A DNA stretch of 64,000 nucleotides from Antedon bifida (Eukaryota > Echinodermata > Crinoidea > Comatulida > Antedonidae): contig OY727100.1 in the NCBI GenBank assembly GCA_963402885.1, positions 2,046,001 through 2,110,000 of the forward strand, read 5' to 3'. The translations under genes were made by a program, and so were the position numbers. Each line of letters begins with the position of its first letter. Within the stretch, counting starts at the first letter, position 1. The notes beneath the pieces were generated by a model. It worked only from the letters and a program-made list of their open reading frames with translations, did no database searches and was not told where the DNA came from. Positions 14,191 through 25,144 of this stretch are shown one piece after another.

Positions 14191-14424
14191 AATAGCCTTT
14201 GAATACATTTTACCCCTCATATGAGACATTTCAAGTTTTTCAAGTTTAATTTAAAGTAAAGACATTCTCATCATTATCTTTATATACAGTCAACTCTCCT
14301 AATACCGGACACATTTGGGCTGGTCAAATATGTATGGTTCTCAGGAAAGTCTGGTATATATAAAATAGTCAAATTATCCATGCGATATGTAAGCGCCTTC
14401 AAAGTTCCCGTTGTTTTATTTTGG

Positions 14425-14640
14425 GATGTTGAGTACCGAGTTAGGCCTACATAATATATTTTGCTTTATACTATTCATTACAGGTAACTGTGGAAGTAAG
14501 TAAATAGACTCATTGATCCAGCTTGCGAACGACGTATATCGTCACTTCTGAACAAACTATCAGCGTCTGGTATTTTAACTTGAAAAGAACTTTGGTCAAA
14601 GTTCAGCAAGAATGTAAGACCAGAAGCAATGCGTACTGCA
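14425..14640 (+). repeat. Repeat or exon relic, paired with 18438-18665
   Basis: About 210 bases recur at 18438-18665 in the same orientation and share GTAACTGTGGAAGTAAGTAA and GCGAACGACGTATATCGTCA. In the 18.5 kb copy one frame is open for about 45 codons with the pattern RLIDPACERRISSLL and SWKELLESHG. This resembles part of exon 3 of the 37.8 kb gene (FFEELSS...YWKDFTSLFREKG). In the 14.4 kb copy a TGA replaces the Trp codon and bases are missing, so this is probably a decayed exon of that family. Confidence 0.35.
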
Positions 14641-14914
14641 CAGTTGATATTATACGGAGAGTATGACGAAAAATCAAGATAAAATGCGGGACGATTAAAA
14701 CAACTATTGCTGCAGTTTTAAATGATAAACAACAAGGAGAGATTGTAGTAAGTTAAATATTTGATAAAAGCGGCGTTTCACATGACAATATTGGTTGAAA
14801 TAAAAGTCTTTAATTGTTTTTTAAACTGATTATTTTAATTCTAAATTCTATACAATTCTGTTATAATCATGACATTTACATATCGAATATTTCAAAACTT
14901 TTTTCTTTCTATAG

Positions 14915-15172
14915 TTTGAATTTGATGAAATTAATAAACGTACTTTGGGTCGAATCATGCTTTGGTTACTCGGTAATGAGGGCGTCAGTCAAACAACTGA
15001 GCAGGCCGCCCTCAGACGACTCATTCAGGCGTGTATAAGTGCACTGGAGAAACAAAATAACATTTGTTGGGAAAACACTAAACTTTCTCTCTATGGTAAA
15101 GATGATACGTCATTCCATGTGCTGGCGGTTAAATCACGTGATGCAAATCACGTGATGCAAATCACGTCATAG
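14915..15172 (+). pseudogene. Orphan terminal exon of the 37.8 kb gene family
   Basis: After a good acceptor (TTTCTTTCTATAG) the frame is open for 85 codons to a TGA at 15170-15172. It begins FEFDEINKRTLGRI and continues with GNEGVSQTTEQAALRRLIQA and TKLSLYGKDDTSFHV. It matches, position by position, the last exon of the plus-strand gene at 39514-39822 (FQVDEINKRTLANI, TTEQAGLRRLLQA, KLSLYDQSDSSFHI). The C-terminal end differs because a short AATCACGTGATGC duplication near 15135-15165 changes the tail. No intact upstream exons were found, only the relic near 14.4 kb, so it is most likely a gene fragment. A terminal exon of an unrecognised gene is the alternative. Confidence 0.55.
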
Positions 15173-15894
15173 GATTCGTTGATTCAAATTCCGAATTCCA
15201 GATAATTGAGCGGCACAACAGCTCCTGTTTAATTTCATAATAGTATTTTGGTTATATGCGATTCCATCTATAACATCTTGCATTTTTCGAACTCTGAACT
15301 AGTAGAACATTGGTTTCATTTATTGACGAACATGACAAGTGGACGCCATTTTGTTTATCAAGATGGCGGAATAACTTGTGCCGCTAACGGTAGTTTCGTA
15401 CCCACCCCAACATTGCTCAAAATTGTTTTAACCAACTACATCCAACCTTCCCCTGAGTTTATAGCCTCTCTACCCAGACACGGACACGAACAGAATAAAA
15501 CAATAATAATCACTTTTTCATAAGTACGTTTTTTTAAAATCAATTTTTATCGTCATTTTATTGCCATCGACATATTTTAACTAATTGTATTTTTAAAAAT
15601 GTATATGAATGTAAATGTGGTTTCTTTTTAACATCAAAATAATCTTAGCCTATGTATATACAGTTTAAAAGAGATGTATTTTTTTTTAGCAATATACCTT
15701 ATGAATAAGAGAAATATATAAATGTGCATATATATATAATATTATATTTATAACTGTCAGAGAACTATAATAAAAGTGGGACGAACCCACACAAGACAAA
15801 AAAAAACTACATCCAACCTACTCACATGTTGTCTATAACATCCTGCAAGCATAATTGTAAAAAATCGATAATTTTTTATTTTTAATCAATCATC

Positions 15895-16519
15895 TTAAAG
15901 ACCCCTTCCCTGCAATTTTGGACGTTTTTTTGAAAATAATACATATATATCACTTTAAAAACATTAAACTATGTCATTCCTTGTCTTAAATGTACGTTTT
16001 ATGGTAAATTATGATAAAAAGTGAGAAACAATGCACTACCTAAGTAGCTCGCGGCGATCGACCTCTCGTGGACGGTCTTAGGCCTAGCCTAGCCAGGCTT
16101 AGTTTTGTAGGCCTAGCTGGTAAACATCGGTAACGTACGAACATCGTACGCTAGCTATATACCTAGCCTGACGTTGTATAGTTGCTGCATTAATTGTCTT
16201 TCTATTTTTGCCAGACTCCGTTGATACAAATTGGGGAAAACCCGGTATTTTCGCTGAAAAGTTAGGAGTCTTCCATTTGTTTTGGCCTCACGATCGATCA
16301 AAAATTACAGGTGAAAAACAAAAATATCAATCCGCGCGCAATGCATTTTGGGATTTATAGCGGGCCGCTATAATTATTAGAATCGACTTATTTTTCACAT
16401 TTTTAACCGTTTAAAGACGAAAAAAGTTATCGCAATAGGACCATATAGTATTATTTTTACATTAAATATAGTTTGTGATCTTAAATTAGATCTAAAAAAC
16501 GTAGGGAAGGGGGCTTTAA
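15895..16519. mobile_element. TTAA-flanked inverted-repeat element, copy 1
   Basis: The element is 625 bp, bounded by TTAA on both sides. Its ends are inverted copies: AAGACCCCTTCCCTGC on the left, and CGTAGGGAAGGGGGCTTT on the right. A near-identical interior occurs at 25145-26558, including CTCGCGGCG..GACCTCTCGTGG and GGGATTTATAGCGGGCCGC. There is no transposase frame, so it is non-autonomous. TTAA flanks are typical of piggyBac-type elements, but the TIR sequence does not prove that family. Confidence 0.65.
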
Positions 16520-16759
16520 CTTAGTCATGATTTGTTTAAACTTAAAGTTTTGAATATCAATATGAAAATCTTCTAATTTAAAATCCGTCTTAATTTCTTT
16601 GTAATATTTCAACCTTGAAGAAAGTTTAATTTCCTCGATAAGATTTTGCCTTTTAATTTCCTGTAGACGTAATTTAATTTCACTAATGAAATACTTATTA
16701 TGATCGTCTACATTCTGTATCATCCAAACATATCCAATTTGAAAATTCTTAACTTGCAT
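16481..16759 (-). CDS. Short lysine/isoleucine-rich open frame, doubtful
   Basis: A 92-codon ATG frame lies just downstream of the minus-strand gene ending at 16796 and runs into the edge of the TTAA element. It is charged, probably helical (EIKLRLQEIKRQNLIEEIKL) and has no recognised domain. It may be 3' UTR of the neighbouring gene, a decayed exon, or chance. Confidence 0.15.
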   Translation of the reverse strand: MQVKNFQIGYVWMIQNVDDHNKYFISEIKLRLQEIKRQNLIEEIKLSSRLKYYKEIKTDFKLEDFHIDIQNFKFKQIMTKLKPPSLRFLDLI

Positions 16760-16795
16760 TAGTCCTATATGTTACTTGATTTGATGTATACAGTA

Positions 16796-19700
16796 TTAAT
16801 TTTTAATAGCTTTTGAGCTACCAAATAACAGAGATGTTATAGCTCTAATTGGTTTTGGAGCGAAATTTTCAATAAAGACTAGACATTTTTTACCCAACCT
16901 GGATACAAAACCTGGCTTCTTCTTCTTAGAAGTCTGCTCCCAATGAACAGGCTCATCATCTGCGCACCCGACACCCTCCCAGGCGGCCGGATAACCATGG
17001 GCGGCTGGATAACCTTGGGCGGCTGGATAACTTCGGGCGGCCGGGTAACCTCGGGCGCCTCGATTATACCTATCTACCTGATAACCGCGGAAGACCGGAT
17101 AACTGGTGTCGCCATTATAAAACCCGCCGACGGATGAATTAAAATCAGGAAAGTCCCAGTGAGACTGATAACACCTGTCGGCCGGATTATCTTTAGCGGT
17201 CTTGTAGTCTGAAAGCTTCTTATTCTTCAAGGCAGTCTTTACTGTCTCGTCGTTTTGCTTATAAATTTTAAATGTATTGGTCTTATTTCCTGCATACAGG
17301 GAGCATCGAGGATCTGAGTATATATCAATTATTGCATCTTGAAGACTCTCGTCTGTTTCAGTAACCAACTCCATAACAGCATCAACAAACTCGCCATCTA
17401 TTTTACCCTTCAAATCTTGAGCATCTTCCATCGTAATTTCATATCCACAATCAATGGAAAGTGGCTGTGTTAAAACAGGAAAATAAAAAAATTTGTTCAT
17501 TAACGTTTTATATTGTAGACCTACGATAATTTTAATGCAGTGAGAAGATTTACAGGAAAAGGTACTTTTTTAACTAACGACGACGACACAAAAGTTTATT
17601 TACAGATTTACAGGAAAAGGTGTAATAATCGACGGTAATCGACGCTACAGGTCGCGATTGTTGAAAATCGCGAGAGTCAATCTTCTACGTAAACATTGAA
17701 ATGCTGATTATTGTTCGCGATAGCATCAAATAACGTCGACAGGAAAACAGGCTTAAAGCCTGTTTTCCTGTCGACGCTATCATCGTTAATCGTTAAAAGT
17801 TCAACGACGATCGTTTGAAAACGATCAAGTTGAAATGTTAACGATAGCGCAAACATTTGATTTCTAGCGTTGAACGTTAGAGTTGAAACTCCGGTCTGCT
17901 TTCTCGACGTCGTCGTAACGCGCAAAAAATGAATAGAGGACTCCCCTGCCTCTAGCAGTAGGCTCACAGTGTAGGACACGACGTGGGCCAGGCATACTAA
18001 TATCTCTATACTGATGGTTCTTCGTTTTCAGTAGGCCTATCCTAGTCCAAATAGCATTTTGGACTAGGCTGAAGACTTTGACCTACCTAATATCCCCGCG
18101 CCTACTTTCCGGAACATCATTTTATAGTAACTTTGGTAAGGCTAGGCCTAGCTTTGACCGCGCCGCGATGCAACAAAAATAAATGTAGTCAGCAGAATTT
18201 TCCATCAATTATGTGACGTCATGTGCTGTATCGCCATGATGATTGGTCAGTTCTTACGTTTTAGCGTTGCGATATCGCTAGAATTGAACTGGATTCAACT
18301 CTTGCGATTGTCAACGATCGCGACTTGTAGCGTCGATTATTACACCTTTTCCTGTAAATCGCCGACATTTTGTATCGTCATCGTTAGTTAAAAAAGTCCC
18401 TTTTCCTGTAAATCGTTAAAATTTCTTTGTTTTAATTTGGAATGTTGAGTACCGAGTTGGGCCTACATAATATATTTTGATTTGTACTATTCATTACAGG
18501 TAACTGTGGAAGTAAGTAAATAGACTCATTGATCCAGCCTGCGAACGACGTATATCGTCACTTTTGAACAAACTATCAGCGTCTGGATTTTTATCTTGGA
18601 AAGAACTTCTGGAAAGTCACGGTCAAAGTTCAGCAAGAAGGTAAGACCAGAAGCAATGCGTACTACAACGTAATTTCTTTTTAATCCCAATGCTTTTAAT
18701 TCTAATTTTAAGGAGAGATTGTTGTAAGTTTACATTTAAGCGCACATTTCTATGATAAGTTCATAATCAGCGGCGCTTTACATGCTTTCATGCTGGTTGA
18801 AATAAAACGTCTATATTATAATTGTTTTTTAAACTAATTCTTTTAATTCTAAACAATTAAGTTATAATCATGATATTTTACATGTAATTATTTGTTATTT
18901 TGTTATTTCAATTCACCTACACCAACAAAATTTACATTTTAGCTATTAATAAAATATATACATAAATGATAATACGGTACAATAGAGATTTTTTTTTGTT
19001 CTAAATAAGATACAATTTAAGCAGTATATTCAGAGCAAAAACCACAAAATCAGTAACATAATCATACCTAATTACATATGAACAAGGCCAACAGCCATAA
19101 GTCGCATGCTAAAACGCATAGTGATACCGGACTGACAGACAGACCGACAGACCGACCGACCGACATAGTGAACTATAGAGTCGCGTCCACGCGACTAAAA
19201 ATTATCAGAACACAGAAAAAAAGTTATTCTATCATAATAAAATCCATCAATTACACTAGAAATTGCGAAGTATAGCCGTTACAAAATCTTTTTGGCTAAT
19301 ATACTGACAACGTTTGTCTGTTTATCCTTCAAATTTGCGCAACCTAAATAACTGTTTGTTGTCTTTTCTAACCATGAAATCAACTTGCTCTTCCCATTTG
19401 TTTTGAATAACAACGCCTATCCTTTATCCTATATTTTATTATTTTATTTTACTATTTTGTTATTATTATTATTTTTAATTATTATTTATTATTATTATTA
19501 ATAATGTTTTAATAAGGCACTAAAACAGTGGTGCTTAATTAACCATGCTGCAGGGCTGTACCACTACTGAGATGTAAGTTTTACAGAATGAAATAAACAA
19601 TGACACATAAAATATGCTGGTACTAAACAAATACTGCAAATAGTAACAGAATAACATTGTTATATGTTATGTTATATATTGTTATGTAGATAAATTAATT

Positions 19701-20281
19701 ATTTGGGAACAAATATTTACAAACCTCTTTATACGCATTGGCGGAGTCTTTGTATTTCTCTACGTTCTCCTGCTGTGTCTTGACGACAGCCTCATACCTC
19801 TCAAGGTGATCTCGCTGGACCGTGGCGGAAGCACACCAACCTTGGGCGGCAGCATGCCACCCGGCGGCGGCATTCCACCCGGCGGCGGCATCATTCCTCT
19901 GGCTGTCGGGTATACGTAAGGCGGCAGTCTGATGCCCCAAACGGACAATCTGACGCTCAGTGGTGTCGGGTTGTTCTGTTTTTTCCCTCTATAGTAAACC
20001 ATATTATCATTCATATCGGAAACGAATTTAAAAAATTATTTAATGTCATGACAAAACAGAAAGTAATTAGAAAATAGCAAGAATTTAAATTTTTGAAACG
20101 TAAATGTAAATTAATATTGTTTGATTTGTCGTCGTTATTTTTAAAGCACTCAACAAATGGATAACTTTGACACAAATTTTAGTAATAATCAATATTAATC
20201 ACTAACCTGGTTTATTGGGTAGTTTATTAGATTTTCATCTATCGGTACCGTATAAAAATCATCCAGGTTTTTCTTTTCCAT
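16796..20281 (-). CDS. Three-exon gene with 6-residue repeats and an unrecognised domain
   Basis: Exons are 20281-20207 (25 codons, MEKKNLDDFYTVPIDENL), 19988-19725 (88 codons) and 17464-16796 (222 codons plus stop). All junctions are phase 0, which gives a protein of about 335 residues. Exon 2 has a [N/H]AAAGW-type 6-residue repeat and then a charged, probably coiled-coil stretch (RDHLERYEAVVKTQQENVEK). Exon 3 opens with the domain shared with the 34-36 kb gene (IDCGYEIT, then SLYAGNKTNTFKIY). It continues with four to five copies of a GYPAA(x) repeat (18-base units near 16978-17060) and ends in a basic tail (SKKKKPGF...). No signal peptide or membrane span is evident. Intron 2 (2.26 kb) holds an inverted-repeat element. 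The function is unknown. I preferred the acceptor at 17464 over the in-frame ATG at 17500, because the sequence between is pyrimidine-rich and intron-like. Confidence 0.6.
16978..17062 (-). repeat. 18-bp tandem repeat encoding GYPAAx
   Basis: About four and a half units of the form GGATAACCNNGGGCGGCT on the plus strand. On the coding strand they read G/S-Y-P-A-A-x inside exon 3 of the minus-strand gene. Single-base changes keep the frame. Confidence 0.75.
17547..18414. mobile_element. Inverted-repeat element with central palindrome
   Basis: About 868 bp with long imperfect terminal inverted repeats of roughly 120 bp. Both arms carry GATTTACAGGAAAAGG twice and TTTTTAACTAACGA, followed by GTGTAATAATCGACG and a GTCGCGAT motif. 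The interior has a perfect palindrome of two 20-base arms, 17735-17754 and 17756-17775 (GTCGACAGGAAAACAGGCTT and its complement). There is no transposase. It sits inside intron 2 of the 16.8-20.3 kb gene. Confidence 0.65.
18438..18665 (+). repeat. Second copy of the 14.4 kb repeat, with an open exon-like frame
   Basis: The block is closely similar to 14425-14640. Here the frame reading CERRISSLLNKLSASGF then SWKELLESHG stays open up to a GTAAGA donor-like site. It looks like a less decayed exon of the 37.8 kb gene family. No matching upstream exon was found. Confidence 0.35.
19083..19215 (+). repeat. Dispersed GACCGACCGACATAGTG repeat copy
   Basis: It contains GGCCAACAGCCATAAGTCGC, then a run of GACAGACC/GACCGACC, then CATAGTGAACTATAGAGTCG and a GTCGCGTCCACGCGAC hairpin. 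The same order occurs around 25755-25855 and 26400-26540, and inverted at 32490-32700. Confidence 0.6.
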
Positions 20282-20299
20282 CTAGTATAAAGATACATT

Positions 20300-23200
20300 T
20301 ATGACATCATAGTACTGTATTAAATGATTAACACTATTATGTACACAATCTATATGGGAGTCCTTATATCTATGTCATACTAGGCATTTTTAAACTTGCC
20401 GCATTGGGTGTGATGAATAGCATATTGCTATGAATTCTTTGGCTTAGTTAAAAACATAACTTTCAATTTACCATTTTGTTTTAAATTCTTACTTATTTTG
20501 CATAAATGTATGTACTCCACTAGCTAGATCAAAATTCTGACAAGAGACTCCCATTCTCAAAAGGCGTTGGGTTCTATTTACAGAACACAAACTGTATCCT
20601 ATGTAGGGGTGAATCCCCATTAAAATTGTTCAATATTGTTTTCTCATAAAGGGAGTTTCCGTTTTATCTAAAATCAAGATCCCGATTAACAGTTCTCAAT
20701 ATTGTGTTGTATACGGGTGTCTCAGAGACCCCATCAAAGCTTACGTTTGCCTGCACAGCATTGTTTGTCATCGATCGACGATGTCAAGTTCCGTTTCGTT
20801 AAAAAGGCCTATAATTTGCAATTTCGTTTTGCTAATTAATTCACGCGTGGCCCGTAAAAAAAAACAAAGTATAAATGTCGCCGCCAACGGCAAACGTTGG
20901 AGGGAAGCAAAAAACCCTGAAGTCGTGATTGCCAGCAAAGATAGTACCGGTACTATTATGTCTTTGTTACCAGATATCACTTCTACCACGGACGGTTAAA
21001 AAATCTAACCGATGAAATCAGACATTTTGTTTTAAAAACCTTTATAATATCTTCCTAAGAAAAAAATATGGAACAATTCGTAATGGTGGACATTAATGTT
21101 ACTCTCAATGTACGTTTCGCGAAACAGGTGAGACAGATGTAGTCCAGTCCCTAAGGGGAGAAAAAGGGGTGGGATGTTACCAGACTGGATATAAATTATT
21201 CAATATACCAGTTTGGTAGAGTACTGGAAATCTGATTTTACCTCTGTGACCTCTGACCTAAATGTTTATATTTTTCTATTATATAACTAAAAATTGCCAT
21301 ATCTTAACAACGCATGGACATTTTACATTAATATTGTTGTCAAAATGCTTGAAAGATATATATTTATATTTGCTACAATAAAAAAAATTGTACAAAATGG
21401 CCGCAAAGGCTTTATTTTTCAGTTTGACCTTTGACCTTGATTGCCTAATATCTCAATAACGCAAAATCTTAGAGATTTGAGAATGGGCTTAAAATGTTAA
21501 GAAAATAAATGTAATATTTAGTCTAATAGAAACTGTTTTCAAAAAATTACCATAAATTAAGCTTTTTTGACTCTTGAACTCTAATGTTTGAATATGTCGA
21601 TATCTCGGTAACTATTTGTCCTAAAAAGTTCAGTTTGGTGTCAAATTGTTCAGAATACACACATTTATATTTGTTCTAACAATATATTTTGTCAGAATTC
21701 AATTGGAAATGTCAATTTCAGCTACGACCTCTTCCAATGCAGTGAAGATCTTAAGTGTCTCCTTGTCTTACTAATCTTCCCTAACTTCTCTTTGACCAAT
21801 CGTAATCAATATTTGTTGAGGTATAATAATTCCCTCTAATATGGTAATGCCTGTTTTATTGAGTCAAATTCTTTCTGATAATCTATAAATCAAAGATTTG
21901 GTGATATTAATTTCATTTTTATTTTAGTTGATTGACAAACTGTATAAGATGGTCCTACTGTATGAAGCCTTATATCTTGGTTCGGTCTCTGATTTTGTTT
22001 TTGAATACTTTTGTAAATTATTTGTGTACATGTGATAATGTTCTTTTGGTCGGTAATGTTTGATGTCAGTTTTGTCATGTTTTTGTGGATTAAAGTATAT
22101 CATTGCTTCTCTTCATTTCTTCTGGTTTCAAAGATTTTGTTGTATAGATTTATGAGCTGGATGTGTTATTGCCTCATCTTCATCATCAGTGTTGGAGCTT
22201 TGTTTTCTTGCATATGCCTTAAAGCCTCTTTCACTTTCTCTACAAGAATAGATGATAATTTTTTTGATTGCTCACTGGTTTGTTTTTCCTTTTATATTCC
22301 ACTACAGTATGTTTTTGAAAAGAAATCAGCTTTGTAATTAATTTGTCTTTGATCCTTTTCAGATTTCTAATATTTTAAACATATGTTTTTATTTTTCACT
22401 CTTTCCTTCGCTTTCTCCTCACTGTTTTCAACATTTCATTTTTTCAACATACTTCAAGCAATGAATTGATAATTAGTTCATATGTTTTATGAGTATCAAA
22501 ACGTATTGGTTAATTCTTCTTTTCTTTTTTTAAGATCTTGATTTTCTTTTTTTTTAATGTTAAATCCAGGATATTATATTATTATTATTTAAAACTTAGA
22601 TACAAAACGACACAGCGCATATCCGCAAATCTATACGCTGTTTAATTGTCAAGGTGTGGCATGATCATGCATGCTGTTTATATTTTTGGATCTCCACTCT
22701 TAAATGTATTGGCTATGTTGCCTTATTACCTCAATTAAATCGACAATGATAGTAATATTTTAACAAATCTGCAGCTGATATGGACAAAGAATTTGTAATT
22801 GTGTGTATGTTTTTGATAAATTTTATTTGAGCAAAACGACGACGTCAGCTTCGTCGCGAAGAATTGAGGAAAAGGCTTCTCTGGCTGATGCTAAAATTTC
22901 ATTTATCACAGTAAAATGTTCGAAGCCCGTACTGCACCGGCTCAGAATTTATTCATTCTGTTCTTCACCACTTTATACGAATACCGCAACCCCCCTGTGT
23001 CATTTTTATTTATTTACATTTTATTTGTATTTCAATGGTTTTGATATTTTGCAATTTTTTTGTGTGGGAGATTTGTTAGCTATTTGCTACTTCTGTAATT
23101 AAATTTTGGTCTATAAGTAACCCGTGCGGTCTGCCTTAATAATAATTCGCATGGGATGATTAAGTATAAAAGCGCAATACTGGATATGGGATATGAAAGT

Positions 23201-24480
23201 GAGAACGTGCATGAGAGGTGCACGTTGAAGTATGTCAATCATTCAAAACATTTTATTGATAAAATTAAGTTATAGAACACAAAAAGTGCACAACTCGAAA
23301 TTAAATGCTCGGACACAACATTTTTAAATGTTGGGTGCATTTTGTGGAAACACGACACCCATTTGGATTCGTGTTAATTGTGTGTTTTTTGTTTGTTTTT
23401 TTTTCATTTATATATTTATTTTTTCAATTGTTTTTTTATATTTTGCATTTTGTTGCGTGAGGTTTGGTATCTTTTTTGCTACTTTTGTAATTACACTGTG
23501 GCCTAGTTTTGATTTTTTTATTTAAGTGGTGATACTGATTATTTTCACATATCGCGGATTCGAACTCGAACGTACTAAGCATTGATATCAATGGCCACCG
23601 TGATTTACGAAAATCATTCTGTTCAAAGGATAGGTGTAATTAATTAAAACGCGATCATTCTATACGGTTGACTGGCTGCCGAGACTAAACCATGTTTTAA
23701 TAACGTCCTTGCGTTGCATCCTAGTGGGAACCAAGCATAACCGCGGCCCTCTATAGAACGCTGCAAATCAACTGTTACATTTTTTAGAACAAAACTTAGC
23801 CATGTAGAAATCGTATGCGCAGTCTGATTGTTCTATTGACATGTCTGCGTCGATGATTAATTGACAACAACAATATATTGCTGAACAATTCTGTTTTAAT
23901 TTCATCACAATCGGACAACGAAAAATTCACTTTCTTACGACCGTAATTTAAAGTAGTTGGTAATAATAATAAAATATGCAATTTTAATATTGAATTATCA
24001 TAATACCCTGCAAACTCCTGAAATTAAAAATTGCGTTAATTTATAGAATATTATATTATGCATTTGACCATATGTTGTTACAGTCTGCTGTGGTTTGTGC
24101 AGTACAACAAACGTGTTTTTAATATATGGCTAAGCAGTGGTTTCTTCATAAATCTCCGAAATCGATGTGATTATATTTAAATTGTAGTGCCTGGTGATTG
24201 GCTAATGGTTATTTCATCCACATCACAGCCAATCACCGGGCCTAATCGAATCAATTTGATTAAAGTTTAATTAAACTGTGTTTATTTTGTAACACTGTGG
24301 GCGGTCCGTGCTCTGTCGGTTAGAGTCATGGAAGCTTTGATCTCAAACTGATGCATATCCTTCTATTCCTTAATCCATGCTGATATTGTGCATTTATATG
24401 TATTTTGTTAAAATTCAATAGCTTGTACAACAGTACACACTGTCCTCTATCCCTGCCTGGTAGGCTGTTCGGTATGAAAA
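20300..24480. other. Intergenic region, no gene recognised
   Basis: There are short AT-rich frames only. A block at about 21030-21130 (TTTATAATATCTTCCTAAGA, ATATGGAACAAT, TACGTTTCGCG) recurs at about 32215-32305. A hairpin lies at 24188-24241 (CCTGGTGATTGGCTAATGG paired with CAGCCAATCACCGGG). A basic stretch near 22840-22900 could be a transposase remnant but is interrupted by stops. Confidence 0.4.
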
Positions 24481-24502
24481 GTGAATAATTTAAAAAACTT
24501 AC

Positions 24503-24586
24503 TAGAGCAAGACTCTGTGTACTAGGCTTATGTCTTATCATAGTACTTGCTGTTGGGATGACAACATCAGTTAGTTTTTGGCTCAT
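24503..24586 (-). CDS. Candidate small exon downstream of the death-fold exons
   Basis: The minus-strand frame MSQKLTDVVIPTASTMIRHK runs 28 codons from an ATG to a strong GTAAGT donor. An acceptor-like TTGTTTAG lies eight bases upstream of the ATG and would open the frame in phase 1, the same phase as the DED and linker exons further upstream. It has no recognisable domain and the product is unknown. Confidence 0.2.
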
Positions 24587-24728
24587 TGCAGCATCTAAAC
24601 AAGATTTGCAGTAAAGATTGTTTTGTTATAATTAGCAATATTCTAGTAAGGTGCATTGTACACTAGTCAGTTTAACATAGGTTCCTAACAATCATCACTA
24701 TTAACAATAAGAAATTTTTAAAAACAAC

Positions 24729-25047
24729 CTGCCTTTTTCCATTAGTTTTCCGAGTACAGTCTGGTATTCATTCTCATCTATATATATTCGCAGTTCACTT
24801 GCAGAACATTCTAATATTTCTGCTAAATCTTCATCTAACTCTTTCTTGTTGTAACATTCCCATAGCTTATTGAAACTGCTGGCATCATTTACAGCAATTT
24901 GAAGGATTATAGACCCTTTTCCAATACATCTCAAAATGACTCTGAATCTTTTGAAGAAAATTCTCAGTCTTGGAAATTTCTTGACACATGAATTATATAC
25001 AGCTTTTTCTTGTTCTGAATTCTGTGTTGTTACTATCACTCCAATAA
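24729..25047 (-). CDS. TRADD-N-like domain exon
   Basis: A single 319-base exon has an acceptor ...ATTCATAG and a donor AG|GTTGTT. It opens in phase 1 and ends in phase 2. The reading contains ILRCIGKGSIILQIAV, SSFNKLWECYNKKELDED and ELRIYIDENEYQTVLGKL. The pattern of an (I/V)LR..GKGSI strand, a LW..Y..KEL helix, and a strand and helix ending in Y..V+..L resembles the N-terminal TRADD-like domain found in many invertebrate death-domain and TIR proteins. It lies beyond a nested transposon from the DED/TIR-like exons. Its phase would let it splice to the DED exon or the micro-exons as an alternative to the TIR-like end, or it belongs to a separate gene. The domain call is by pattern only. Confidence 0.45.
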
Positions 25048-25144
25048 CTATGAATATACAAATATTAAGTTATTACATTTTTTTCAAACAAACAATTTAA
25101 TGAAAACCATCATAACAACAACTGTGATAGAATCATACTCTTGT

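Larger units (their letters stand above)
8600..14400. other. Repeat-rich intergenic region with internal duplications
   Basis: No gene is supported. At least three blocks are duplicated inside the window in the same orientation: about 8868-9090 with 13961-14190, about 9437-9845 with 11613-11950, and parts of 5940-6300 with 7490-7790 and 10620-10990. This indicates repeated local duplication or a shared long element broken into pieces. Open frames here are short and lack recognisable domains. Confidence 0.5.

Noticed and set aside
17677..17979. 100-codon minus-strand open frame
   Set aside because: It lies wholly inside the inverted-repeat element and runs through its palindrome; no transposase motif.
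19760..20014. Proline/glycine/methionine-rich frame (MMPPPGGMPPPGG)
   Set aside because: It overlaps exon 2 of the minus-strand gene in another frame. The exon 1 and exon 3 phases both support the AAAGW frame, not this one.
20781..20999. 72-codon frame rich in basic residues
   Set aside because: Open on both strands over the same span, with no domain, splice support or paralogue; probably chance.
22845..22985. Basic RRRQLRREELRKRLLW stretch as a Harbinger-type transposase N-terminus
   Set aside because: The frame is broken by stops within about 30 codons and no catalytic region follows.
23550..23600. Reverse-strand GTTCGAATCC tRNA-like motif
   Set aside because: Only the T-arm is present; no cloverleaf could be drawn.
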